A stretch of DNA of 35,049 nt from Phycisphaera sp. (GCA_016124975.1 WGMP01000007.1:1-35049); one strand, 5' to 3'; shown: positions 8,468 to 16,613, counted from the stretch's first letter. Notes: a model not told the origin generated them from the letters alone. A program made the numbers and translations.

Positions 8468-9991
8468 TCAGTCGAGGCCGCGCCGTGCGGCCACGGTGAG
8501 GTCCCACCACAGGAGCGCGAAGGTGAACACGGCCAGAGCGTTCCACGCGATCGGCGCGATGACCCACCCTCCGATCGGAACCGCCGCGACGAGATAGGTG
8601 GGGACGAGCAGCAGGAGGCGAACGACGAAACCCGCCGTGTGCCAGCCCGTCGGCGCGAGGGCCATCGCCTTCCTGAAGCGGCCGAAGCGGATCATGAGGG
8701 CGATGTCTGCGACCGCGATGAGCGCGACCGTGACGAAGTAGAGCCCGATCCACGATGCGCCGAGCGCGGTGCCCAGCGTCTCGGGCAGCGCGCGAGCGAG
8801 GGACTCAAACCCGACGACGAGCCCGATGAGGATCGCCACCCCGAGCGGCCGCGCCGAGGCGGCGAGGTCCATCCACCGCATGCGGGCGCCCGCGAGCCCG
8901 AATGCTGCGAGCTGTGCGCCCACGATGGCCTGCGCGATCAGCCCGACCGCGGTGAAGCCGAAGAGCATGATCACGAGCGCGAGTCCGAATCCGCGATCGA
9001 GCGGGGCAGCCGCCGAGACCGGCAGCAGAACGATGGCAAGAAGCAGCGTCGGCAGCCCGAGGCACGCACCCGCGAGCGCAAACCTGCGCATCGACGCGAG
9101 CCCCGCCGCGTCGAGCCACGGCGGCCGCAGCGAGCGCTCGCCAAGCACCGCGCCGCACTCCGTGCACGGTTCGCCGAGCGCCTGCGTGCGCACATCCTGG
9201 CCGCAGTTCGCGCAGCGCCACGGCGTGCGCAGAGCGCGGGGCTCGCCCTCACGCATGCCGCCGCGTCTTGGGGAACCCGACCGCGCATCGAGGTCCCTGA
9301 GGAGATACAGGAAGCCGACCGCGATGCCCAGCGCGCCGATCGTCGAGAGGAGCAGCGCGGGGCGCTCCCAGTAGTCACCCCATATGGAGTTCACTCCCAT
9401 CAGCGCGACCGTGACGAACGCAATCGAGGGAATCGATGCGGCCCTCCCGTGAGACGGCCGGGATCCGCTCGATCGTGCAAGTGCGGCTGGCATTGCCGCG
9501 ACTCCAGCGCCGATCAACGGTAGGCCCACGGCCCAGAGAGTCCAGGACCCGAGAAGCCCGACCACGAGGACCAACAGGCCAACCGACGCGATCAACGCAG
9601 CCAGCGTGCGCAAGGCGCCGCCGGCACGCCACAGAAGACCGAAGGAGACGGCCGCGACGAGCAAGGCAAGCACGGCTCCGAGGGCAATCACGCCCAGCAG
9701 CGTTTCGAGAACGGGTGATGCATAGCCCGGGGTCGCGGGGAGGCCACCGAACCAAGAGAGGCTGGCGCCCAACCCGACGGCGAGCGCCGCGGCGACGAGC
9801 AAGGCGCCGACGACAAGCGCCCACGCACCGAACTTGACCCTGCGGCGGACGGCCACATCCCGCCACGCGCCGTGAAACGGGTTCTCGACGACCGTTCCGC
9901 CGCACTCGGGGCAGGTCTCGCCGAGCGCGCGCCCCGCGAGGTCGTAGCCGCATGCGACGCAGAGTTGGGAGGTGGGCTCCGATTCACGCAT
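8468..9991 (-). CDS. Double-module zinc-ribbon membrane protein
   Basis: This 507-residue protein consists of two tandem copies of one module. Module 1 has a zinc ribbon with C11, C14, C27, C30 (CxxC-x12-CxxC, CVACGYDLAG...CPECG). Then come NPF, WRD (43-45) and RRR, about five membrane helices, and an ALARSSG motif near 170. Module 2 starts at residue 246 with MREGEP, has a second ribbon at C260, C263, C276, C279 and then more helices to the end. MREGEP matches the N-termini MRESEP (this protein) and MREAEP (the paralogue at 10862-11611), so it looks like a fossil start codon left by fusion of two neighbouring paralogues. The function is unknown; the ribbons should be cytoplasmic. It is one of six related genes reading in the same direction. 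Confidence 0.8.
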   Translation of the reverse strand: MRESEPTSQLCVACGYDLAGRALGETCPECGGTVVENPFHGAWRDVAVRRRVKFGAWALVVGALLVAAALAVGLGASLSWFGGLPATPGYASPVLETLLGVIALGAVLALLVAAVSFGLLWRAGGALRTLAALIASVGLLVLVVGLLGSWTLWAVGLPLIGAGVAAMPAALARSSGSRPSHGRAASIPSIAFVTVALMGVNSIWGDYWERPALLLSTIGALGIAVGFLYLLRDLDARSGSPRRGGMREGEPRALRTPWRCANCGQDVRTQALGEPCTECGAVLGERSLRPPWLDAAGLASMRRFALAGACLGLPTLLLAIVLLPVSAAAPLDRGFGLALVIMLFGFTAVGLIAQAIVGAQLAAFGLAGARMRWMDLAASARPLGVAILIGLVVGFESLARALPETLGTALGASWIGLYFVTVALIAVADIALMIRFGRFRKAMALAPTGWHTAGFVVRLLLLVPTYLVAAVPIGGWVIAPIAWNALAVFTFALLWWDLTVAARRGLD

Positions 9992-10010
9992 CGCTTTGGC
10001 TCCGCTTCAC
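9984..10010 (-). promoter_or_regulatory. Possible 8-codon leader ORF (GTG start)
   Basis: On the minus strand CAGGAG is followed six bases later by a GTG that opens an 8-codon frame (VKRSQSDA). The frame ends in a TGA that overlaps the first codons of the zinc-ribbon gene starting at 9991. The same arrangement occurs before the paralogue at 11611. It may couple translation, or simply be a copied segment. Confidence 0.3.
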
Positions 10011-10044
10011 CGTCGGCTCCTGATCCGCTTCGCACCGTGCGCCA
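9995..10044 (-). repeat. Copy 1 of a duplicated 5' leader segment
   Basis: About 50 bases upstream of the zinc-ribbon gene at 9991 are nearly identical to 11615-11664 upstream of the paralogue at 11611; four or five differences are visible. Similarity continues into both coding regions through the ribbon. This indicates duplication of a start region including its leader. Confidence 0.8.
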
Positions 10045-10047
10045 GCA

Positions 10048-10800
10048 CTACCGCGCCACGAAGCACGACTGCGTCGCGCGCGTCATCCCGCGGACGAGGA
10101 GAAGCATGCCCGTCGTCTCCGCGATCGGGCCGACCACACGGCCGCCGTACTTGAGCCACATTGCGAACACCGTCTCCGCTCTCCCCTCATTGAAGAATCC
10201 GCAGAAGGCGAGGACGTAGGCGACACACGGTACCGCCCCAACCACGGCGCACGCCACAAGCCAACGCCGCCTCGTCGGCTGGCCCGCAGAACGCGCGAGG
10301 AGCGGCGGCATGCAGCACAGCAGCGCGTTCACGCCCCAGACGCCTGCCGCGAGCACCGAAGACAGCCCCGCCGACGGCGGAAAGCCACCCCAAAGCCGTG
10401 GAACCGTCCAGAACCCCCGCCCTACGAGCAGCAGCACGATGAGACACACGAAGACCCGCACCGATCCGATCCGCCACGCCGCGCGCACGAGCCAGAACAG
10501 CGACACGAACAGGCATGCGTCCACGACGAGCTGCAGCGTCTCCGCCTGAACCGAGGGCGCTCCGAGCCGCCGCACGATGGAGATCCACGCTACGGCGAGC
10601 ACCCCGATCGCATAGGCCGCGACGACGATCCACGCACCCACGATGAACCGCCCGCGGACGCACCCGTCGCGCCACGCGCCGCGGAACGGGTTCTCGACGA
10701 TTCTTCCGCCGCACTCGGGGCAGGTCTCGCCGATGGCGCGCCCCGCGAGGTCGTAGCCGCATGCGACGCAGAGTTGGGAGGTTGAGTTCACTGCGTTCAT
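10048..10800 (-). CDS. Single-module zinc-ribbon membrane protein
   Basis: This 250-residue protein is one copy of the cluster module. It has a zinc ribbon at C11, C14, C27, C30 (CVACGYDLAGRAIGETCPECG), then NPFRGAWRD, about five or six membrane helices and the conserved LLARSAG motif followed by RRRW near the C-terminal helices. The ribbon-coding DNA is almost the same as that of the downstream double-module gene, whereas the membrane domain is very different. That argues for recent exchange or conversion of the ribbon segment. ATG 10800 is preferred because GGAAAG lies just upstream and its product aligns with its paralogues; an in-frame start exists at 10842. Function unknown. Confidence 0.78.
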   Translation of the reverse strand: MNAVNSTSQLCVACGYDLAGRAIGETCPECGGRIVENPFRGAWRDGCVRGRFIVGAWIVVAAYAIGVLAVAWISIVRRLGAPSVQAETLQLVVDACLFVSLFWLVRAAWRIGSVRVFVCLIVLLLVGRGFWTVPRLWGGFPPSAGLSSVLAAGVWGVNALLCCMPPLLARSAGQPTRRRWLVACAVVGAVPCVAYVLAFCGFFNEGRAETVFAMWLKYGGRVVGPIAETTGMLLLVRGMTRATQSCFVAR

Positions 10801-10861
10801 GCGCTTTCCATCGTGCCTCGCGCGGGCCAGAAGCTGCGCCAAGAAGTCGAAGCCGGCAATG

Positions 10862-11611
10862 TCAATCCTGCAATCCGCGTCGCTCGGCGCGCGCGATCAG
10901 CAGAGGCATGCTCGCGGCCGCGACCGCCCCCGCGGAGAAGCTCACGAACATTCCGAGGTACAGGACCCGCTCGGCGTCGAACGAATACGAAGACGGCGAT
11001 CGCAGGAGAAGCACCGCGCTGATCGGGAGTCCGCTCGCGGCGACGGCGACCGCGATGCGCAGCGCCAGTCCGAGCCTCGCGACCTGAGGCGGGTGCAGGA
11101 GAAGGAGCAAGCAGAACCACTCGGCGAACAGGGCCGTGGAGACGATGTACTCGCCCTCGATGTACCGCTGCGCGAACCGGAGCTGCGGCATCATCATGAT
11201 CAGCAGCGTGGCGGTCACGAGCAGCAACTTGGCGACGGCCATGACTCCGAGCGCGATCCGAACGCGCCGCGCGGGCCAGTGCCACGCGACCAGCGGCCAA
11301 CCGAGCAGGCTCCCCGCGCAGCCGATGATGACGAGCCCGATCGCGAGGATCTCGAGCGATCGGATCGGCCATCCGCCGCCGTCGAGCGCAAGAAGGAACC
11401 CCCCGAGCATCGCCCAGGAGAAACACCCCGCCACCACGATCCACGCGCCGATCGAGAGTCGCCGTCGCGTCGCGATCGGGCGCCACGCATCGGGGAACGG
11501 GTTCACGACGACCCTCGCTCCGCACTCAGGGCAGTTCTCTCCGATCGCACGCCCCGCGAGGTCGTAGCCGCAGGCGAGGCAGCCTTCGGGTGTGGGTTCC
11601 GCCTCACGCAT
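10862..11611 (-). CDS. Single-module zinc-ribbon membrane protein
   Basis: This 249-residue member of the cluster has a ribbon at C11, C14, C27, C30 (CLACGYDLAG...CPECG). NPFPDAWRPIATRRR follows, in which the WRD of the other copies has become WRP, and then about six helices. It ends LIARAERRGLQD, at the point where its paralogues carry the ARSxG motif and then continue with more helices, so it is shorter at the C-terminus. Its 5' leader and first codons match those of the gene at 9991. No catalytic motif is seen in the membrane part. The role is unknown. Confidence 0.78.
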   Translation of the reverse strand: MREAEPTPEGCLACGYDLAGRAIGENCPECGARVVVNPFPDAWRPIATRRRLSIGAWIVVAGCFSWAMLGGFLLALDGGGWPIRSLEILAIGLVIIGCAGSLLGWPLVAWHWPARRVRIALGVMAVAKLLLVTATLLIMMMPQLRFAQRYIEGEYIVSTALFAEWFCLLLLLHPPQVARLGLALRIAVAVAASGLPISAVLLLRSPSSYSFDAERVLYLGMFVSFSAGAVAAASMPLLIARAERRGLQD

Positions 11612-11630
11612 GGTTTGGGCTCCGCTTCAT
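11604..11630 (-). promoter_or_regulatory. Possible 8-codon leader ORF (ATG start)
   Basis: CAGGAG lies six bases before an ATG at 11630 that opens an 8-codon frame (MKRSPNHA). Its TGA at 11606-11604 overlaps the start of the zinc-ribbon gene at 11611. The frame, Shine-Dalgarno and stop position are all kept in the copy at 9984-10010, while five of the codons or bases between differ. The gene itself has no closer ribosome site, so re-initiation is possible. Confidence 0.35.
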
Positions 11631-11664
11631 CGTCGGCTCCTGATCCGCTTCGCGCCGTGCGCCA
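11615..11664 (-). repeat. Copy 2 of a duplicated 5' leader segment
   Basis: Counterpart of 9995-10044, offset by 1620 bases. It holds the candidate leader ORF. The remaining spacer up to the stop of the next upstream gene (11745) shows nothing recognisable. Confidence 0.8.
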
Positions 11665-11744
11665 ACGCGACCTCGCCGCGAGGCACGACCGAGTCTTACA
11701 GCTCGACATGTCCCGTCGCATCCTACGGAAAGCCGAGCCTGCAA

Positions 11745-12500
11745 TCAGGTCCGCCCTTCGAGGACCAGCCTCCCGGCGCGCGCAAACCGCTCGACGCCTC
11801 GGAGAGCGATGACGAGGGCTCCGACCCAGAGAATCGGTGCGAAGAGCCATCCGCAGGACGGAACGAGCGCCGATACGGCTGCGAGAAAGAGCATAGCGGC
11901 CGCTGTGCTTGACAGCCCCTCGTTCACCCGCGTGTCGCTCCAGTCGATCTCGACCATGAGCGCGTTGCAGGCATTCATCGCCGCAAAGTCGGCGCCTGCA
12001 AGCAGGATCGTCGCCGATATCCACAGCGCAAGCGCTGCACCCATCGGCAGCGAGATTGCCTCCGACAGCACGCCGGCGACGACCACCGCTGCGGCGAGCA
12101 CCACCAGCGCGCGGACGGCGTTCGCCACGCGCAGTCGACGCCGAATGCCTTCGCCGACCGGCTGCCGCGCCACCGTCTCGACCGCAGAAGCCTGCGTCGC
12201 GGTCTGCAGGCCCGACAACACGCAGAGCGCAGCGATCGCATAGCCGTCGATCGAGAAGTCGCTCGCCGCCAGCGCGAGCGCGACAATCACCGCGAGGAGA
12301 AGTGCCAACGATGCGTGCTTCGCTCGCCGCGATGCGCGCTCGATCTGTGTGAGCGATCGGACGCTCCACCACGCCGGGGCGAGCTGCTCGATCAGCGTGC
12401 CGCACTCGGGACACTTGTCGCCGACCATCCTTCCGCGCAGGTCATAGCCGCAGCCGGCGCAGGGCAGCGCTCGTCGCGCCGCGGAGGGGCCCGGCGTCAT
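11745..12500 (-). CDS. Single-module zinc-ribbon membrane protein, divergent member
   Basis: This 251-residue protein has a ribbon at C14, C17, C30, C33 (CAGCGYDLRG...CPECG). The juxtamembrane segment reads WWSVRSLTQIERASRRAKH instead of the NPF-WRD-RRR motif. Six or so hydrophobic helices follow. The distal pair near the C-terminus (PSCGWLFAPILWVGALVIAL) resembles the last helices of the double-module protein. It starts four bases after the stop of the upstream gene; GGAGATGA, which overlaps that stop, provides a good ribosome site, so the two are co-translated. Function unknown. Confidence 0.78.
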   Translation of the reverse strand: MTPGPSAARRALPCAGCGYDLRGRMVGDKCPECGTLIEQLAPAWWSVRSLTQIERASRRAKHASLALLLAVIVALALAASDFSIDGYAIAALCVLSGLQTATQASAVETVARQPVGEGIRRRLRVANAVRALVVLAAAVVVAGVLSEAISLPMGAALALWISATILLAGADFAAMNACNALMVEIDWSDTRVNEGLSSTAAAMLFLAAVSALVPSCGWLFAPILWVGALVIALRGVERFARAGRLVLEGRT

Positions 12501-12504
12501 CGGC

Positions 12505-13866
12505 TCATCTCCATGCACTCCGAACATCGCGGGCAAGCAGCAGGTACGCAAGCGTTGTGCACGCCGCGCCGACGATACCGCTGGGCGTGAACACATCGAA
12601 CCCCGACACGCCTGGGATCATGCGGATCAGCCCGTCGACCACAAGGAGCAGTTCGGGCGAAGCGTCCGCGAGCCCAGCCAAGCCGCTCCCCAGCGCGCCG
12701 AGCACGCACGCGCACCAGAGCGGCAACGAACGCGGCCGACCTGCCGACCGCGCGATCACGAGCGGCAGCATGCAGCACCCGATTGCGGCGATCATCTGCG
12801 CGAAGGCGAGGAACCTGTAGATCTCGGATCTCCCCGACAGAACCACCGATGGCGGGATGTAGGCCATCGCGACCTCGGAGAGCAACCTGATCGTGAGCGC
12901 GAACACCAACAGCCACACCACGGCGATCCGACGCGCCGCCAGGCCCAGCGCGATGATCGCCACCAGCACCGAGACATGGAAGGCCAGATACGACCCGCTG
13001 AACCAGAGCGCGTCGACCTCGGAGATCGCACCATCAATGCCGAGGACCTTCTGGAGCGTGTTGATCGCGCTCGCGCAGACGAACACGCCTGCGCCGATCA
13101 CAAATCGGCGCCGCGCCCCCGCATCGCGCCATCCGCCGCCAACCATGGTCTCCTTCGGGTCACGCAGCGCAACGGCGATCGTGCGCTGAAGGGCGCAGAA
13201 CGCAGCGGCGGTTCCCAGCTGGCTCACCATGACGAGCGCGATCACGACCTCCTCGAAGGGCCGTCCCCCATGAGAGAACGTCAGCGCCATGATCGAAACC
13301 GCGACCAGTGCGCCAGAGGAAACGAGCTGGAGCCAGCGGAAGCGCATGGCCCGACCGCTCGACCTCGCGAGGTAGCCTGGCGAGAGCGCAATCGCCGCAC
13401 CGAGCAGCGACCAGAAGGCGCCCGCGGACTCGATCGTCATGCTCGGCGCGATCCGAGGGATCCCCACGAAGGATGCAAGGAGCAGTGCGATGAGCGTGAC
13501 GAGCACGCGCACCGCGAGGATCGCACGCCAGACGAAGGCGAGCAGGACCATGGACACCGCAAGCATCGCGACGCCGCAGAACGCCACCGCGTTGGCGACC
13601 GACGTCACCACGGGAGACTGGTTCAACGGTGTCACCGAAGCGAGGAGCACCATGGCCAGAGAGGCACCAAGCAAGGTCGTCGCCGCGACCATGCAACGCG
13701 AACCACGAACGAACCGCCTTCGCACCCTCGCGTCCCGCCATCCGCCGCGAAATGGATTCGCGATGACAACGGCCCCGCACTCGGGACAACTGTCGCCGAC
13801 CGAACTCCCCGCGAGGTCGTAGCCGCACCCGAGGCACTCGCCGAGATGCGCATGATCGACGCTCAT
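12505..13866 (-). CDS. Duplicated zinc-ribbon membrane protein whose second ribbon is lost
   Basis: The protein has 453 residues. Module 1 has a ribbon at C11, C14, C27, C30, then NPFRGGWRDARVRRRF (WRD at 43-45), helices, and an LARSSGR motif near 168-172. Module 2 begins about residue 236 with DPKETMVGGGWRDAGARRRF (WRD at 246-248), has helices, and a second IARSAGR motif, but no cysteines where the ribbon should be. It is therefore a tandem duplication in which the second copy kept the juxtamembrane and ARSxG motifs and lost the metal site. The start ATG overlaps the TGA of the upstream kinase-fusion gene (ATGA, 13863-13866). The motifs that survive are probably the ones important for the membrane part. 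Confidence 0.8.
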   Translation of the reverse strand: MSVDHAHLGECLGCGYDLAGSSVGDSCPECGAVVIANPFRGGWRDARVRRRFVRGSRCMVAATTLLGASLAMVLLASVTPLNQSPVVTSVANAVAFCGVAMLAVSMVLLAFVWRAILAVRVLVTLIALLLASFVGIPRIAPSMTIESAGAFWSLLGAAIALSPGYLARSSGRAMRFRWLQLVSSGALVAVSIMALTFSHGGRPFEEVVIALVMVSQLGTAAAFCALQRTIAVALRDPKETMVGGGWRDAGARRRFVIGAGVFVCASAINTLQKVLGIDGAISEVDALWFSGSYLAFHVSVLVAIIALGLAARRIAVVWLLVFALTIRLLSEVAMAYIPPSVVLSGRSEIYRFLAFAQMIAAIGCCMLPLVIARSAGRPRSLPLWCACVLGALGSGLAGLADASPELLLVVDGLIRMIPGVSGFDVFTPSGIVGAACTTLAYLLLARDVRSAWR

Positions 13867-15581
13867 GCCGCATACCCGGACCCGTCATCCGCCCCGAGTC
13901 GCCGCATCGCTGCGTTGGCGGCGCCGAGAAGCTCGAGCGCACCGAGCGCGAGGCACACTCCCCACATCGTCGGGAGATATGAGAATCCGACGGGCGCGAA
14001 GAGCGTCGCAAGCGGCAGCGCGAGCAGGATTCCGTAGCGCGCCTTGGACGCGGCCGCTCTCCAGGGCTGCGCCGAGCGCGCTCCCGTCCGCTCCGCGAGA
14101 TCACGCAGCCACCACAGCAGAATCGCGTCCCCCACGAGGACGAGGAGCGGGACGGGGAGAATGAAGAGCGGCGCGATCCGCGGATGGGCGAGAGCGTCGA
14201 GAATCCCGTCGAAGATCGGCCAGCCGATGAGGACGAGCGCGGGGTAGAGAAGCTGCCCGACGGAGAACGCGGCCGCGCGCGCGACGGCGAGCTCCCGCAG
14301 GCGTCGACGGCGACGCGGCTCGTGTGCGAACGAGGCGAACCGCCAGGTCGCGACCGAATGGAGCGACACCTGCGCGCTCGCGATCACGAAGACGGCCACG
14401 AAGGCCGCGATGTCCGTGAAATGCTCGATCACTGGCGTGATCGCGAGAACGATGCCCGCCCCGAAGAGGAGTCGCGCGGAGTTCGCAAGCCTCGTGAGCG
14501 CGCGTGCATCGACGGCACCGTGGGAGCGCGTCGCCGCCACGATGCCGCCACCGCACTCGGGGCACCGTTCCCCAGCCGCCCTCCCCGTCAGGTCGTAGCC
14601 GCAGCGGTCGCAGCGAGGCGGGGGCGACGGGGTCGTCTCCGCTGCGGGCCGCGGCTTCAGGTGCGTCCGCTCGGGAAGCTCCGCCACGACCTCCAGCTCG
14701 CCAAGCGACGGAAGCGAGGGAATCGCGCCCGCCCGCATCGCCGCGAGCGCGCCGGCAGCGTTCGCGCGGGCGAGCGCCTGCGCGGGGTCGCGCCCTTCCG
14801 CGATCGCGGCGAGATACGCCCCCACGAAGGCGTCGCCGCAACCGACCGTGTCGACCGCATCGACGATGTAGCCGCCGTGCGAGTACCGCGCGCGGCCGAG
14901 CGCCGCGATCGCGCCGCCCGCGCCGAGCGTCACGATCACGGTCGCGGCGGGCATGCGCGCTGCGAGCACCTCGAGCGCACGCGCCGGCTCGCGCTCGCCC
15001 GTGAGCGACTCGGCCTCCGTCTCGTTGACGACGAGCCCCGTCAGCTTCTCGAGCTTCAGCGCGCCGAGCCGCGCGTTCGCGGGCGCGGCGTTCAGCCACA
15101 CGCGCAGCGCACGCGCGGCAGCGTGCGCGATTCCCTCGTGGAGGCACGCGCACTCATTTTGGAAGAGGACGATGTCGCCCTGCTCCGCACCCGCGAGAAA
15201 CGCCTCGATCTCGGCGAAGACGATGCGGGTGTTCGACTCGGGTGCGATGACGATCGCGTTCTCGCCCGACTCAGCGACAAGCACCGTGGCGCTGCCCGCG
15301 ACGGGGTCCGCGGTCGAGATCTCCTCGGTCGACACCCCCGCCTCGCGCAGCGCCTCGACGATGAAGGCTCCGTCGCGGCTCGTGCGCCCGAGCATGCGCA
15401 CCCGCGCGCCGCACTTCGCGGCGGCCGCGGCCTGGTTCGCGCCCTTTCCACCCGCGAAGGTCGCGGAGGAGATCGCGGCGACCGTCTCGCCTGCGCGGGG
15501 CAGCGCGTGCACGCGCACGACGCGATCGATCATCATCGATCCGACGACATGGATTCGCGAGGCGGAGACCGCAGGCGGCAC
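13863..15581 (-). CDS. PfkB-family sugar kinase (ribokinase-like) fused to zinc-ribbon membrane module
   Basis: Residues 1-300 form a PfkB/ribokinase-type kinase. The glycine motif is AGGKGANQA (43-51), NETE is at 186-189, and the C-terminal signature is DTVGCGDAF (244-252), with D250 as catalytic base; the usual DTxGAGD has C in place of A. A proline-rich linker (about 307-322) leads to a zinc ribbon at C324, C327, C340, C343 (CDRCGYDLTGRAAGERCPECG). About five membrane helices follow, to residue 572. A normal ribokinase ends near 300-310, so the rest is added. The kinase should phosphorylate ribose or a related sugar or nucleoside; the membrane part would tether it. The gene lies 39 bases after fructose-1,6-bisphosphatase in the same direction. 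The reading frame is continuous, with no sign of an assembly join. Confidence 0.87.
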   Translation of the reverse strand: MPPAVSASRIHVVGSMMIDRVVRVHALPRAGETVAAISSATFAGGKGANQAAAAAKCGARVRMLGRTSRDGAFIVEALREAGVSTEEISTADPVAGSATVLVAESGENAIVIAPESNTRIVFAEIEAFLAGAEQGDIVLFQNECACLHEGIAHAAARALRVWLNAAPANARLGALKLEKLTGLVVNETEAESLTGEREPARALEVLAARMPAATVIVTLGAGGAIAALGRARYSHGGYIVDAVDTVGCGDAFVGAYLAAIAEGRDPAQALARANAAGALAAMRAGAIPSLPSLGELEVVAELPERTHLKPRPAAETTPSPPPRCDRCGYDLTGRAAGERCPECGGGIVAATRSHGAVDARALTRLANSARLLFGAGIVLAITPVIEHFTDIAAFVAVFVIASAQVSLHSVATWRFASFAHEPRRRRRLRELAVARAAAFSVGQLLYPALVLIGWPIFDGILDALAHPRIAPLFILPVPLLVLVGDAILLWWLRDLAERTGARSAQPWRAAASKARYGILLALPLATLFAPVGFSYLPTMWGVCLALGALELLGAANAAMRRLGADDGSGYAA

Positions 15582-15620
15582 AAGGGCAGCGTAACGCAGG
15601 CCCCCGCGCGCGCTCCGCCG

Positions 15621-16613
15621 TCAGCCCACGAACTCGCGCACTTTCTCGACCTCGGCCCGCGAGCCGAGCAGGACGGGCACGCGCTCGTGCACCTCGCGCG
15701 GCTCGTGCTCCATCGTGCGCTTCGAGCCTGAGAACGCGAGGCCGCCCGCCTGCTCGATGATCATCGCCATCGGGCTCGCCTCGTAGAGGTAGCGGAGCTT
15801 GCCCTCGGGGTTCTTCTTCGTCGGCGGATACATGAAGACGCCGCCCGTCAAGAGCGTGCGGTGGACATCGGCGACCATCGACCCGATGTAGCGCGACGAG
15901 TAGCCGTTCTGGTGCGCCCAGTCGAGGTAGCGGCGGTAGCCCTCGGGGAAGGTCTCGCGGTAGGCCTCGTTCACCGAGTAGACCTTGTTCGTCTCAGGAA
16001 TGCGCACCTTCTCCTTCACGAGGAGGAACGAGCCGATGAACGGATCGAGCTCGAAGAGGGCGACGCCGTTGCCCGTCGTCAAGACGAAGATCGTCGACGA
16101 GCCGTAGAGCACATAGCCCGCCGCGACTTGGTGCGTGCCTGGTTGGCAGACCGTGCCCTGCGCGTCGTGGATGTGCGGGTCGTTGCGGAGGATCGAGAAG
16201 ATCGTGCCGACACCGACGCCCGTGTCGAGGTTCGAGCTGCCGTCGAGCGGGTCGAACATGACGCAGTACTTTCCGCCTTCGTTTCCGCGGCGGAGGATCG
16301 TGGGCTCGTCGTGCTCCTCGCTTGCGAGGACGGCAACCGACGCGCGCGTGCCGAGGCAGCGGATGATCGCGCGGTTGGCGATCACATCGAGCTTCTGCTG
16401 CTCCTCGCCCTGCACGTTCGTCTCGCCGATCTTGCCGATCGCGCCCGAGAGGCGCGCGCGGCGCACATGGTTCGCGATCGACTTCGCTGCGAGCGAGATC
16501 GCGCTGATGATCCAGGTGAAGTCGCCGCTCGCGGTCGGGAACTTCGCCTCCTCGAGCAGGATGTGGCTCTGGAGGCTCATCAGGTTCTCGGAGAGGTCGT
16601 GGCTGTTGGGCAT
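15621..16613 (-). CDS. fbp: Fructose-1,6-bisphosphatase class I
   Basis: This 330-residue protein has the class I length and motifs. E99 and E100 (VLASEEHDEP) and DPLDGSSNLD at 121-130 bind the catalytic metals, and SSRYIGSMVADVHRTL plus KLRYLYEASPMAMIIEQAGG form the substrate side of the site. It hydrolyses fructose 1,6-bisphosphate to fructose 6-phosphate in gluconeogenesis. The frame stays open far upstream, antisense to the thiolase gene, but homology begins at the ATG at 16613. The PfkB fusion gene follows 39 bases downstream, so both may share a transcript, with a start in the 168-base divergent spacer 16614-16781. Confidence 0.95.
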   Translation of the reverse strand: MPNSHDLSENLMSLQSHILLEEAKFPTASGDFTWIISAISLAAKSIANHVRRARLSGAIGKIGETNVQGEEQQKLDVIANRAIIRCLGTRASVAVLASEEHDEPTILRRGNEGGKYCVMFDPLDGSSNLDTGVGVGTIFSILRNDPHIHDAQGTVCQPGTHQVAAGYVLYGSSTIFVLTTGNGVALFELDPFIGSFLLVKEKVRIPETNKVYSVNEAYRETFPEGYRRYLDWAHQNGYSSRYIGSMVADVHRTLLTGGVFMYPPTKKNPEGKLRYLYEASPMAMIIEQAGGLAFSGSKRTMEHEPREVHERVPVLLGSRAEVEKVREFVG

